DNA of 64,000 bases, from NCBI GenBank assembly GCA_944390315.1, contig CALXPO010000022.1, positions 1 through 64,000 of the forward strand, written 5' to 3'. Position 1 is the stretch's first letter; each line of letters opens with the position of its first letter. Below the pieces are notes generated by a model. The model made no database searches. It saw only the letters and a program-made list of their open reading frames with translations, and was not told the DNA's origin. The translations under genes and the position numbers were made by a program. Below, one piece after another: positions 1 through 8,483 of this stretch. The DNA is from an uncultured Alphaproteobacteria bacterium (GTDB taxonomy: Bacteria > Pseudomonadota > Alphaproteobacteria > RF32 > CAG-239).

Positions 1-118
1 CCCCGAGTTTACTCGGGGCTGAATGCCAAGGTGTTGGAACAACACCGCTCCACGCCAACGAGCGTGGTCAAACCGTAAGGTTTGTAGCTGTTATAGAACC
101 CCCAGTTTACTGGGGGAT
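1..118 (+). repeat. Structured RNA-like repeat, copy 1 (possible IS200/IS605 right end or omega-RNA-like element)
   Basis: Four or five short hairpins lie in series: CCCCGAG/CTCGGGG (1-18), GGTGTTG/CAACACC (30-46), GCTC/GAGC (47-63, or the alternative CCACGC/GCGTGG at 50-67), CAAACC-GTAA-GGTTTG (69-84) and CCCCCAG-TTTA-CTGGGGG (99-116). Positions 1-90 recur in diverged form at 8245-8332. The layout resembles the right end of IS200/IS605-type elements, where the 3' end of tnpB overlaps a guide-RNA scaffold. The window begins at the repeat, so an upstream tnpB cannot be confirmed. The repeat and its folding are seen directly; the transposon link is inference. Strand is inferred from the second copy's orientation. 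Confidence 0.6.
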
Positions 119-127
119 ATCTATTAG

Positions 128-955
128 TTAATTTTTCTTTTTGCCTTTATCGCTGAATCTTTTGGGAGATGACCAACCTTTTTTATCTGTTTTTTTATAA
201 TTGGACTTTCCGTCAAATTCATCATCAAAACGCATTTTTTTAGATTTTTCAAATTTCTCTTTACCGTTAAATTTTTTCTTTTGCGGCTTGGGAGTCCATT
301 TTTTATGGGTGAATTTATCGCTGCTTTCGGTTTTGATGATTTTGGGTTCTTTAACTTCAACCACGACGTTTTTCATTCTTTCTTTAGCTTTCAAAGCACT
401 GCGGCAGACCGAGAAGCCAAAGAAACCGACATTACGACCGAGGGTGTAATAGTAGTTGTGAGAATAAGCAATCAAACCGGCTTTTTCCAACCACAATTTT
501 CCGTCTTGATCAAGATATTTGTCGTCAACATCAACGGCTACGATTTTGGCTAAGAACATATCGTGACTGCCGTAGTTGGTTACATTAACGACTTTGCATT
601 CCAGCGATACGGGGCTCTCGACAATCTGCGGGCAGGAAACTTCGGAACATTTTCCGGCGGTCAAATTCATTTCTTTGAATTTGTCAACATCTTTACCCGA
701 TTTAACACCGCAATAATCGGCAGCGGTAACCAGAGGCAAGGTTGTGAGGTTAATAACGAATTCGCCGCTTTGCTTAATCAATTCGTGAGAATAACGGGAA
801 GGACGAATGGAAACATAAGTCATCGGCGGTTCACTGCTGACAATACCGGTCCAAGCAGCGGTCATAATATTTGGCTTTTCCATTGTTCCGCTACTAATCA
901 TCACCGGCGGTAAAGGATACTCCATTGTTCCCGGTTTCCAAGTAATTTTTGTCAT
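128..955 (-). CDS. Flavin reductase-like (FMN-binding split barrel) protein with lysine-rich C-terminal tail
   Basis: This is a 275-residue protein. Residues about 1-195 fit the flavin reductase-like / flavoredoxin family, a split-barrel fold that binds FMN non-covalently and passes electrons from NAD(P)H or a partner protein. Family-like features are the N-terminal PLPPVMISSG strand, the NIMTAAWTGIVSSEPP segment and the EFVINL strand. Residues about 200-275 form a hydrophilic, Lys/Asp-rich, low-complexity tail that is not part of the usual domain of about 190 residues. The gene stands alone, convergent with the repeat at 1-118, with only a weak Shine-Dalgarno sequence (AGAAAG). The physiological substrate cannot be told from sequence. 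Family assignment is fairly sure; the role of the tail is unknown. Confidence 0.75.
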   Translation of the reverse strand: MTKITWKPGTMEYPLPPVMISSGTMEKPNIMTAAWTGIVSSEPPMTYVSIRPSRYSHELIKQSGEFVINLTTLPLVTAADYCGVKSGKDVDKFKEMNLTAGKCSEVSCPQIVESPVSLECKVVNVTNYGSHDMFLAKIVAVDVDDKYLDQDGKLWLEKAGLIAYSHNYYYTLGRNVGFFGFSVCRSALKAKERMKNVVVEVKEPKIIKTESSDKFTHKKWTPKPQKKKFNGKEKFEKSKKMRFDDEFDGKSNYKKTDKKGWSSPKRFSDKGKKKN

Positions 956-1102
956 ATCAAATACTTTCTGCTTATAATGTTAATATTTTTATCCATAACT
1001 AACTCAAATCTTTTCAAATCGCAATCTTTTTTTGTCATAAAACTATAACAACGATACCGGATAATTTTATGCTATATATATAATATAGAGTGGAGCAGAA
1101 CA

Positions 1103-1297
1103 ATGGTTGTGAAATTTAAAACCGTAGAAGAAATGGAAGAATATTTTCAATATTTGGATGATAGCATTTGCGATGATGAACGTCGTATGGTTCTACGCGG
1201 TACAGCCATTGCATTCAATTTGGGAATATTTAGCTTGTACCGCAAACGACAAGCCCGATTAAAAGTACTAAATCATAAATATAGCAATATAGTTTAA
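1103..1297 (+). CDS. Small hypothetical protein
   Basis: A 64-residue, mixed-charge reading frame with an acidic N-terminal half and a basic C-terminal half (YRKRQARLK). A purine-rich GTGGAG lies about 8 bases before the ATG, and an AT-rich stretch that could serve as a -10 region (TATAAT at about 1078-1083) lies just upstream. I recognise no family. The acidic, possibly helical N-terminus could mediate protein contact, but nothing in the sequence fixes a function. It stands alone between the flavin reductase-like gene on the other strand and the Kef-type antiporter. Confidence 0.45.
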   Translation: MVVKFKTVEEMEEYFQYLDDSICDDERRMVLRGTAIAFNLGIFSLYRKRQARLKVLNHKYSNIV

Positions 1298-1447
1298 GGC
1301 AAAATTTATACCCCCATATAAAAAATATGATATCTGCTCTGTAAAATAAGATAATAAGATATAAATTCTCAAACAGCATATAAAAACTTAACTAAAATTA
1401 AACTATAAAATTTTAGCATAAGCAGTGTAATTTTTGAGGATGAAAAA

Positions 1448-3346
1448 ATGCATGGCATACATACATTAATTATTGATTTGACATTAATCACGATTTATGC
1501 GGGAATTACCACTCTTATTTGTAAAAAATTAAAACAGCCGATAGTCTTGGGATATATTTTAGCCGGAATTTTTGCCGGACCGTATTTTGATTTGTTACCG
1601 ACCGTCAGCGACCGAGAAAATCTTAATTTATGGGCAGATATAGGTGTTATTTTTTTACTTTTTGGTCTGGGATTGGAATTCAGTTTTAAAAAGATGATAA
1701 ATGTTGGCAAGTCGGCCATGATTACAGCCAATATTAATATCTTTTTTATGTTATTCGTCGGCTACTATACCGGTATTTTTTTGGGATGGTCGGCCATGAA
1801 CAGTTTTTTCCTCGGTTCAATGATTTCAATGTCGTCTACCACAATTATTTTAAAAGCATTTGAAGACCTGAACTTAAAAAAACAAAAATTTACGGATTTG
1901 GTATTTGGTGTTTTGGTTATTGAAGATTTGGTCGGAATTTTACTTTTAGTACTGTTGCCGATGGTTGCTTTGGGGCAAAGCATTAATGGCGTAGAACTGG
2001 GATTGAGTGCTCTAAAACTGATTTCTTTTTTAGTTTTATGTTTTGTTATCGGTATTTATATTGTGCCGACTTTCCTTGAGAAAATAAACGATAGCTTGAG
2101 CGATGAAATGTTGCTGATTATTTCAATTGCGTTGTGCTTTGGCATGGTATGGTTGGCAACTTCATTTGGTTTTTCTTCAGCTTTAGGTTCATTTTTGATG
2201 GGATCGGTTTTATCAGAAACAAGAGTGATAAAAAGGATTGAAAATGTTATTGAACCATTAAAAGATTTTTTCGGAGCCGTTTTTTTTGTTTCGGTAGGAA
2301 TGTTGGTTAATCCGATGATGTTTATTGATTATGCAATACCTATTTTAACCATCACGGTAATGGTGATTATGGGTAAGGTCATATTTTCGTGCTTTGGATT
2401 TGTTATATCTGGTCAAAATTTAAAAAATTCTATTTTATGTGCTTTTTCTCTGGCGCAAGTTGGAGAATTCGCATTTATTATTGCTGCTTTGGGAATGAAA
2501 TTAGGTGTATTAAATGAACAAGTATATCCCATAATTGTAGCTGTTTCCGTCATAACGACGTTTTTGACGCCTATGATGATAAAATCAGCAGATAAATTCT
2601 ATAAGCTGGCGGATAAGAAACTTCCGGCAAGCTGGAGCACATATATAAATAAAAATGTTCCATTCGCCGCCAGTCGATCGGAAGAAAGATTGTGGGGAAC
2701 CTTGTTTAGAAATTATGCTTTAAGAATGATTTTATTTTCTACAATACTTTTTGCCATCATGGGATTTTGCACACATTTTGTGCGTCCTTATGTCAGAGAA
2801 ATCATGCCGGATATGGCTAGTCGCATATTTATGACAATCGTAGCTTTTGCGCTTATGTCGCCTTTTTTAAAGGCACTCATTGGCTGGGAATTAGTCTTTC
2901 CGTCTTTATTTCAGAAATGCACTTTGTCTTTTCCTAAAAAATGCAAATTTTTTCACAATGTTGACGATGAGCAGCAGGGCGCAAATTCTCTGTTAGATAA
3001 TTTGTTGGGTGAAAATGTCGATAGTCTAAAGAGTTTTTTTGTTACCAATAGTCAAGTTGCAAAAATATATTACCAATTATGGAAGGCAAAAAAATCAAAT
3101 AGATTACCGCTTCTTGTTTTAACAAGTTTTCGCTTATTGGTAGTATCTTTTTTCATTATGACCATTGTTCATCAGTTTTTGACTGAAAATAAAAAAGTTG
3201 CTTTTTTATTGCTTGTTTGTTCAATCATTTTAATATCTAAATCGAAGTGGTTGTTGGAGCAATATTTAAAAATTGAGACACAGTTTTTACAAAATCTGAA
3301 GGGCAACCCAAGTGCGGAAGATGAACAGAAAGAAAGCGATAAATAG
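1448..3346 (+). CDS. Kef-type monovalent cation:proton antiporter (CPA2 family), no RCK domain
   Basis: A 632-residue inner-membrane protein. Residues about 5-390 form a CPA2 Na+/H+ exchanger domain of roughly twelve membrane segments. Visible family features are the LGYILAGIFAGP segment, the DIGVIFLLFGLGLEF segment, the FLGSMISMSSTTIILKA segment and AQVGEFAFIIAALG. Members exchange K+ or Na+ for protons and serve in pH or osmotic control. After about residue 400 KefB/KefC usually carry a cytosolic TrkA-N/RCK domain; here there is instead a region with about five more hydrophobic segments and no Rossmann GxGxxG. A GAGG Shine-Dalgarno lies 8-11 bases before the start. The ion specificity is not predictable. 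Confidence 0.85.
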   Translation: MHGIHTLIIDLTLITIYAGITTLICKKLKQPIVLGYILAGIFAGPYFDLLPTVSDRENLNLWADIGVIFLLFGLGLEFSFKKMINVGKSAMITANINIFFMLFVGYYTGIFLGWSAMNSFFLGSMISMSSTTIILKAFEDLNLKKQKFTDLVFGVLVIEDLVGILLLVLLPMVALGQSINGVELGLSALKLISFLVLCFVIGIYIVPTFLEKINDSLSDEMLLIISIALCFGMVWLATSFGFSSALGSFLMGSVLSETRVIKRIENVIEPLKDFFGAVFFVSVGMLVNPMMFIDYAIPILTITVMVIMGKVIFSCFGFVISGQNLKNSILCAFSLAQVGEFAFIIAALGMKLGVLNEQVYPIIVAVSVITTFLTPMMIKSADKFYKLADKKLPASWSTYINKNVPFAASRSEERLWGTLFRNYALRMILFSTILFAIMGFCTHFVRPYVREIMPDMASRIFMTIVAFALMSPFLKALIGWELVFPSLFQKCTLSFPKKCKFFHNVDDEQQGANSLLDNLLGENVDSLKSFFVTNSQVAKIYYQLWKAKKSNRLPLLVLTSFRLLVVSFFIMTIVHQFLTENKKVAFLLLVCSIILISKSKWLLEQYLKIETQFLQNLKGNPSAEDEQKESDK

Positions 3347-3433
3347 TTACAGAAATATGAATTTAATAAGTTTTGATTGAAAGTTTCTTGGTAAATTTTG
3401 CATTATAGCATATACTAAAAAAAGGTGGTTAAG

Positions 3434-4039
3434 ATGCTAAAATTCAAAATCTTTTTAGTATTGCTTGTTGCATTGATATATTATGTTGCGACTTATTGTG
3501 TTTTGAGTCCCGGCATGTGCCGCTACTATGTCGATTATTATATATTATATGATAGGAGTTTTTCGATAACCGAAGAACACAAATTTTTATATGAAGTTCC
3601 ATATGAAAGTATAGCTTATTTTCAAAAATATGAAATGAAGAATACCAAAAATATAAAAGTGTTGGGAGCAACGGCAGAAGATGAAAACGGACTTTGGAGC
3701 AACGGAAACACAGTAATTATATCATTTTTATTACCTCAGGTTTATACAAATATAGAATTAGATTTTGATGTTTCAGGCTATATAAACAAAAATAATCGTC
3801 AAGTTGATGTGCAGATATATCATGATGACAGACAGATTGGAGACTGGCATTTTGTTTATGGACGTAAAAAAATAAAAACAAAACTTCAAATAGCAAAAAA
3901 ATATTTACAAGAAGGATCTCCCATAAATCTTATTTTTAAGATAAACGGAATAGCTTCACCGCAGAGTCTGGGATATGGAAGCGAAACAAAGAAATTCGGC
4001 TTAATTTTTAATGCGCTGAAAATTTTGCCATACGATTAG
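3434..4039 (+). CDS. Hypothetical membrane-anchored protein
   Basis: A 201-residue protein with one N-terminal membrane segment (about residues 2-20) followed by a largely beta-strand, polar domain, probably periplasmic. The ATG at 3434 is preferred over the in-frame GTG at 3425 because an AGGTGG Shine-Dalgarno sits five bases upstream of it. No conserved motif or family is recognised. Tyr content and A+T content are high, as in the neighbouring unknown genes up to 5960, so this block may be a strain-variable island. It lies 88 bases after the antiporter but no shared function can be argued. Confidence 0.6.
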   Translation: MLKFKIFLVLLVALIYYVATYCVLSPGMCRYYVDYYILYDRSFSITEEHKFLYEVPYESIAYFQKYEMKNTKNIKVLGATAEDENGLWSNGNTVIISFLLPQVYTNIELDFDVSGYINKNNRQVDVQIYHDDRQIGDWHFVYGRKKIKTKLQIAKKYLQEGSPINLIFKINGIASPQSLGYGSETKKFGLIFNALKILPYD

Positions 4040-4204
4040 AAGTACAAGCAAGAAAGATATTCTAAAAGATTAATAATTGCGATATCAAATACTTGTTTTT
4101 CAGCGGTAACAACCCTGCTTGTGAAAAGCGCACCAATCATATGCTAGCCATTATGTTTGCTGATAAATATTAATGTTGTTTAATACGGCTATCTATTGCA
4201 GTAC

Positions 4205-5092
4205 TTATAGAGATAGAAAGTAGCCTCTTATCTTATTCTTTTGCAATATATTGTTGTTTGGGTTATTCCAAAGCAAAATCATTGCTCCATAATAGACTAG
4301 GCGAATAATTGCCGAAAATAAAATATAAAAAGAAAAAAAAACAAATCCTGATAATTCACTATAAAAAGTTCTAAAGAAAAATACTTCACCGGCTATACAA
4401 CTTAAAGCCAAAATCAAGCATAACGCTAATTTTGGAGCTATACATTTTTTTTTTATATTTTCTGAGGTTTTAAAAAGAGTTATGAATATTTTGGGCAACT
4501 TAAGATAAATAAACCATAAAATAAACGGTACTAAAAGGATACAATAAAAAATTGTTGCCGTCGGCGGGAATATAAATAACGAAACAAAAAACAGCAAACT
4601 TCCCAAAAGCAATGGATGTGCTTTTAAAATTTTAATACTTTTTTCTTCCGATAATACAAGTCGGTAAAGAGCATAAAGAAACAGCATATACAAAACAAAA
4701 GGAGAAAACATAAACAAAAGACCGATTATGGCATTTTTTAGATTTGCATCGGTTATTATTAATAAATCTTCTGAAATAGTTCTTATTCCGAAAGCGGATA
4801 TAAATATAATCATTTCTAGAATCAGAAAGCGTAATTTACAGCCTAAAGGAAAAAATCGAACCGTAATAATTTTGAATAACGTGTAATAAGTAAACACATA
4901 CCAAAAATACATAAATAAATTTTTTTCATCAAAATGGCAAATTTGGTTTAAATCTTCTCTAAACCAATGAAAATAGTTACACCAACCGAGCTCTGAAAAA
5001 TTATTTATACTCACGTCAATACATACCGAATTATCTCTCGTCATATCAGCAAAAAACCAGTAACTGTTGATAACAAGTATAATAAATAACAA
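4205..5092 (-). CDS. Hypothetical polytopic membrane protein
   Basis: A protein of about 295 residues with roughly seven hydrophobic segments spread along its length and short charged loops. The only plausible start in the open frame is TTG at 5092; the frame is open upstream to a stop at 5126-5128 without an ATG, so the start is uncertain, and a lost N-terminus by mutation is possible. No transporter or enzyme motif is recognised. The region is very A+T rich. It sits upstream of nothing on its strand for 112 bases, and its nearest same-strand neighbours at 5273-5960 also encode small membrane proteins. Confidence 0.55.
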   Translation of the reverse strand: MLFIILVINSYWFFADMTRDNSVCIDVSINNFSELGWCNYFHWFREDLNQICHFDEKNLFMYFWYVFTYYTLFKIITVRFFPLGCKLRFLILEMIIFISAFGIRTISEDLLIITDANLKNAIIGLLFMFSPFVLYMLFLYALYRLVLSEEKSIKILKAHPLLLGSLLFFVSLFIFPPTATIFYCILLVPFILWFIYLKLPKIFITLFKTSENIKKKCIAPKLALCLILALSCIAGEVFFFRTFYSELSGFVFFSFYILFSAIIRLVYYGAMILLWNNPNNNILQKNKIRGYFLSL

Positions 5093-5272
5093 TTCAAGAA
5101 TAAGGTATTTGGCTATTTTTATTGGTTAAATCCTTTATTATTTAGTCTTTCCACGATTTTGGTTCAAAATACTTTAATTTTCTCCCGAATTAATCAATAT
5201 TTGTCTTTCTCTGTTCTCAATATTATCGTGAATGTTTGAACTGCAGAAACCGTGTTATTTTCAAGTGGATTA

Positions 5273-5614
5273 TTATTGAGATTTTAATATATCTTTAATT
5301 TCCTCATTCGTTGATGCTGTAGTTGTTTGGCATTTGCCTTCTGCACATGCTTCAAGTTCTGTGATTTTTTGAAATTCAGGAAGATTATAAATGGAAGACA
5401 AACTGCAAAAAAGAACAAACCACAATAAAATTTTACCAAATTTTATAGGAGCCATACTAACTGCAGCCATCCCTAAAACGGATAAATAAAATTTATATTC
5501 AATGTTGATTATATACAGATTTTCTTTTGTAAAAATCATATAAATATAACTCAAAAGACAAGTAATAAAAAATATTGTCCATAAAAGCCACCAAATTTTT
5601 TGATATTTAGCCAT
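5273..5614 (-). CDS. Small membrane protein, hypothetical
   Basis: A 113-residue protein with three predicted membrane segments (about residues 8-28, 40-58 and 62-80) and a polar C-terminal tail with two Cys residues. The start is supported by an AGGAG Shine-Dalgarno six bases upstream of ATG. The N-terminus overlaps the end of the next gene upstream (5607-5960) by eight bases, so the two are translationally coupled and probably act together. No family recognised. Confidence 0.6.
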   Translation of the reverse strand: MAKYQKIWWLLWTIFFITCLLSYIYMIFTKENLYIINIEYKFYLSVLGMAAVSMAPIKFGKILLWFVLFCSLSSIYNLPEFQKITELEACAEGKCQTTTASTNEEIKDILKSQ

Positions 5615-5960
5615 GGTTTTCTCCTACAATTTCAACTCTGTCTGAAGAATAATTTTCTTCAATTGATGATATGCGGTGCAACAAATATGGTGTTAATAAA
5701 AAGAATACAACCCACAATACCATTTCTATTTTCTGTAAATATGCATACTTCCGTTTATATAATAAAAGTATTCCCATCAGGGCGAGGAAAAAATATATAT
5801 AATCTAGAGATTTTTGTGCTACCAACAATTTTTCTGTACCGTAGACACTCAGAGGAAATTGCCAAACATTTAACCCGCAGATTTGCAATATTTCTCCAAA
5901 GAAGAAGATTGATATAAAAACGCTGGCAATTTTATCAAAAAAACTTAAAATTTTCTGCAT
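5607..5960 (-). CDS. Small membrane protein, hypothetical
   Basis: A 117-residue protein with about three membrane segments. The ATG at 5960 is chosen over an upstream in-frame ATG at 5987 because AGGTG lies five bases before it. It overlaps the following 5273-5614 gene by eight bases and forms a two-gene unit with it. Both proteins are of similar size and topology, so they may be diverged partners, but I see no clear repeat between them. No function can be assigned. Confidence 0.6.
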   Translation of the reverse strand: MQKILSFFDKIASVFISIFFFGEILQICGLNVWQFPLSVYGTEKLLVAQKSLDYIYFFLALMGILLLYKRKYAYLQKIEMVLWVVFFLLTPYLLHRISSIEENYSSDRVEIVGENHG

Positions 5961-6311
5961 TATATCACCTAAATGTATTGCAAACAAAAAATGTCAACCA
6001 ATAGTATACAATGAGATAGAGAATTTGTCAATTCTCTATCCTCAATGACTTTTATTTAATACAATTTATTTTTCTCGTTCCTGACGAGCAAATTGATATT
6101 CCAACTCGTCACGCGTTGAAAAACCGCTGTTATAGGGAATAAATCTCACAAATACAACCAATGAGAATTATAACATATTGAATATATATACTTTTTGAAA
6201 TTTTACAACTAGTGCCCCAACAGGGTAAAATCACCGCAAATAAAAAAATAAATCATCCCCTAAAAAGGTGGAACTATGGTGGGACAAAATGCAAAGGCGA
6301 GGGGAGAAAGA
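5961..6311. other. Non-coding stretch with an inverted repeat
   Basis: No convincing gene. An 11-base perfect inverted repeat (GATAGAGAATT / AATTCTCTATC, 6015-6040, four-base loop) and a shorter hairpin CTCGT/ACGAG near 6074-6088 are visible. The promoter for the two small membrane-protein genes on the minus strand must lie here. An open frame at 6212-6412 runs through the tRNA-Leu terminator and tRNA and is taken as spurious. Confidence 0.5.
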
Positions 6312-6349
6312 TAAAAAACAAGGCTTTGGGCAAAACGCTCAAAGCCTTA
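6312..6349 (-). terminator. Rho-independent terminator of tRNA-Leu
   Basis: Read on the minus strand, AAGGCTTTG pairs with CAAAGCCTT around an 11-base loop and is followed by GTTTTTT. It lies ten bases beyond the encoded CCA end of tRNA-Leu. Confidence 0.85.
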
Positions 6350-6358
6350 GTTTTCAAA

Positions 6359-6445
6359 TGGTGCGCTAGGCCGGAATCGAACCGGCACGGCCTTGCGGCC
6401 AACAGATTTTAAGTCTGCAGCGTCTACCAGTTCCGCCACAAGCGC
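6359..6445 (-). tRNA. tRNA-Leu (anticodon UAA)
   Basis: An 87-base type II tRNA with CCA encoded. Acceptor arm GCGCTTG/CTAGCGC (one T-T mismatch), D-arm with TGGTAGACGC, anticodon arm CAGA-CTTAAAA-TCTG reading UAA, a long variable arm GGCCGCAAGGCC typical of leucine tRNAs, and T-arm GCCGG-TTCGATT-CCGGC are all visible. It is transcribed away from psd and has its own terminator. Confidence 0.95.
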
Positions 6446-6646
6446 AAAATCTACCAAACTTTATACAGATAAAAATCTATAAATGCAATAATAAACTTTA
6501 AATATTTTATAAAAATAACCTTTATAGGGGAATATAACGATTAATGACTTGTAAACATTAAAAAAATATGCTTTCTTGTAAACGGTAATATGCGGCAGAA
6601 ACAGCGTTTCGGCATATGATGCAAAATTCTTTAGAAAGGAAAAACA

Positions 6647-7354
6647 ATGAAAACTGTTGATATTTCATGGCGTCGCTATGTGTTGCCAAATATAAACAAA
6701 GAAGGATGGAAATTCTTTGGCATCTTTGCGGCAGTAACAGCGTTACTGGCAATGATTTGGGAACCTTTAGGCGTAATCGGGTTGGTTTGCACCGTTTGGT
6801 GCTATTATTTTTTCCGTGATCCGGAAAGAGTAACTCCAGAAATTAAAGATGTCGTTGTGTCTCCGGCAGACGGTATTGTGCAGATGATTACTAAAGTTAA
6901 AGCACCCGAAGAGTTAGATCTAGGAGACGAAGAATATACACGTGTCAGCGTGTTTATGAGTGTTTTTAATGTCCATGTTAATCGCGCTCCGGCAGAAGGA
7001 ACTATCACTAAAGCTGTTTATGTGCCCGGAAAATTTGTAAATGCTACTTTGGACAAGGCCAGTAAAGATAATGAACGTCAATTGCTTGCAATGAAAACAA
7101 CATCGGGTAAACAAATTGTCTTTGTACAAATTGCAGGGCTTATTGCACGCCGTATTCTATGCTTTGCCAAGCCGGGAGATAAATATAAAGCCGGAGAACG
7201 CTTTGGTCTAATTCGTTTTGGTTCGCGTTTGGATGTTTATTTGCCGGCAGGTGTAGAACCACAGGTTTGTTTGGGACAAACTATGGTTGCCGGTGAAACC
7301 GTGATTGCAAACTTATCCGCCGAACAATCAACTGTAAAAGGAGTTATCAGATAA
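6647..7354 (+). CDS. psd: Phosphatidylserine decarboxylase proenzyme
   Basis: A 235-residue protein of the short bacterial/archaeal PSD type. It decarboxylates phosphatidylserine to phosphatidylethanolamine at the inner membrane. Two N-terminal hydrophobic segments (residues about 22-58) are followed by YFFRDPER and by [10 protein letters not shown]. The FGSR motif near residue 190 contains the Gly-Ser bond where this family cleaves itself to make the pyruvoyl cofactor. The start has AAAGGA eight bases upstream. Its stop overlaps the start of pssA, the enzyme that supplies its substrate, so the pair forms a coupled operon for PE synthesis. Confidence 0.93.
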   Translation: MKTVDISWRRYVLPNINKEGWKFFGIFAAVTALLAMIWEPLGVIGLVCTVWCYYFFRDPERVTPEIKDVVVSPADGIVQMITKVKAPEELDLGDEEYTRVSVFMSVFNVHVNRAPAEGTITKAVYVPGKFVNATLDKASKDNERQLLAMKTTSGKQIVFVQIAGLIARRILCFAKPGDKYKAGERFGLIRFGSRLDVYLPAGVEPQVCLGQTMVAGETVIANLSAEQSTVKGVIR

Positions 7355-8124
7355 TGGAAAACAATAAATCTTTACCGCAAAAATTAAGCTCTTTACCGTT
7401 CCGCAAAATTGCACCGAATATTATTACAACTTTAGCTTTGTGCGCCGGTATAACTTCAATGCGTTATGCCATTACAGAACACTGGAGTCGTGCGATTTTG
7501 TGCATTTTTATAGCGGCTTTTTTCGATTTATTGGATGGGCGTGTTGCAAGAATGCTCAAAGGTTCAACCAAATTTGGAGCCGAACTTGACTCCTTATCTG
7601 ATTTTGTCAGTTTCGGTGTGGCCCCTGCAATTTTAATGTATCAATGGACTTTGAGCAGTTTACCAAAATTCGGTTGGTTCTTTTGTCTTTTGTTTGCTGC
7701 TTGTATGGCTATGAGATTGGCTCGTTTTAATACCATGCTTGAAGATGAACCTCAACCAACCTATTGGCAAAACTTTTTTGTCGGTGTGCCTGCTCCGGCA
7801 GCGGCTTCTCTCGGTATTTTGCCAATTATGCTTAGCTTCGAATATCCTGAAGCGGCTTTTTTACGTAGTGACTGGTTTTGCAGCATTTTTATGTGCGTTG
7901 TGGCCATCCTTATGGTAAGTCGAATTCCAACCATTTCCACGAAACATATGAAAATCCCCACTTACATGATTTTACCTTTGCTCGTGGTGGTCGTTTTGTT
8001 CGCAACAATGATAATTAGCCAACCATGGTTGGTTTTAAGTATCTCAACCTCTATTTACGCTTTAACGATTCCGGTAGGAATTATTTTCTTTCTTAAGGCG
8101 AAAAGAGCTAGTCGTAAAATATAG
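7354..8124 (+). CDS. pssA: CDP-diacylglycerol--serine O-phosphatidyltransferase
   Basis: A 256-residue membrane protein of the CDP-alcohol phosphatidyltransferase family. The signature DGRVARMLKGSTKFGAELDS (two conserved aspartates before and two after, with the second pair completed by LSD) is at residues about 66-88. About eight hydrophobic segments are present. It makes phosphatidylserine from CDP-diacylglycerol and L-serine and hands it to Psd, encoded immediately upstream with a one-base stop/start overlap (TAATG). This arrangement is common in Alphaproteobacteria. A terminator-like hairpin follows at 8175-8210. Confidence 0.93.
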   Translation: MENNKSLPQKLSSLPFRKIAPNIITTLALCAGITSMRYAITEHWSRAILCIFIAAFFDLLDGRVARMLKGSTKFGAELDSLSDFVSFGVAPAILMYQWTLSSLPKFGWFFCLLFAACMAMRLARFNTMLEDEPQPTYWQNFFVGVPAPAAASLGILPIMLSFEYPEAAFLRSDWFCSIFMCVVAILMVSRIPTISTKHMKIPTYMILPLLVVVVLFATMIISQPWLVLSISTSIYALTIPVGIIFFLKAKRASRKI

Positions 8125-8174
8125 TCATTTAATAAGAAAACCTATTTATAAATAAGTTTTTATATAATAGAGTT

Positions 8175-8210
8175 ATGAAGCTCCGACGATTTACGGTCGT
8201 GGAGCTTCAT
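8175..8210 (+). terminator. Terminator-like hairpin after pssA
   Basis: ATGAAGCTCC pairs perfectly with GGAGCTTCAT, with a further ACGA/TCGT extension around a small loop. An A/T-rich TAATTATT follows rather than a clean T-run, so this is a probable but imperfect intrinsic terminator. Confidence 0.6.
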
Positions 8211-8244
8211 TAATTATTGTCAGTTATTGGTTTCTTACGGAAAA

Positions 8245-8332
8245 CCCCGAGTTTACTCGGGGCTGAATGCCAAGGTGTCGGGCAATACCGCTTTAATCCG
8301 ACAAGCATGGTCAAACCTTAAAGTTTGTGCTG
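8245..8332 (+). repeat. Structured RNA-like repeat, copy 2 (diverged)
   Basis: This stretch aligns with 1-90: the CCCCGAG-TTTA-CTCGGGG hairpin and the following GCTGAATGCCAAGGTGT are identical, after which the copies diverge. One stem shows a compensatory change: GCTC/GAGC in copy 1 is GCTT/AAGC here. The CAAAC/GTTTG stem and a shortened GGTGT/ATACC stem are kept. The 3' hairpin of copy 1 (99-116) has no counterpart. No transposase or TnpB/IscB frame lies nearby, so this looks like a solo element or the remnant of a lost insertion. Confidence 0.7.
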
Positions 8333-8448
8333 ATTTAGATTTCCAAAACTTATTTGATGAACGATTTTACTTTTGTTTGTCGGTAAATGAATTATACAGC
8401 ATTTTCATCTTCCTACATACGTGGGTCGTGTTACATTTACACTATAAA

Positions 8449-8480
8449 AATCCCTTTGATATAGAAATACCAAAGGGATT
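8449..8480 (-). terminator. Rho-independent terminator of der operon
   Basis: On the minus strand AATCCCTTTG pairs with CAAAGGGATT around a 12-base loop and runs into TTTAT. It begins a few bases after the der stop codon. The rest of 8125-8483 holds only the pssA hairpin and repeat copy 2. Confidence 0.8.
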
Positions 8481-8483
8481 CTT

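Noticed and set aside
1-118. Signal recognition particle RNA
   Set aside because: GGTCAAACCGTAAGGTTTG superficially recalls the SRP tetraloop region, but the asymmetric loop and the GGAAGGAAGCAGCC signature are missing and the element is repeated.
6212-6412. 66-residue open frame on the plus strand
   Set aside because: It runs through the tRNA-Leu terminator and into the tRNA in antisense; its WCARPESNRHG-type end is a known artefact of translating tRNA genes.
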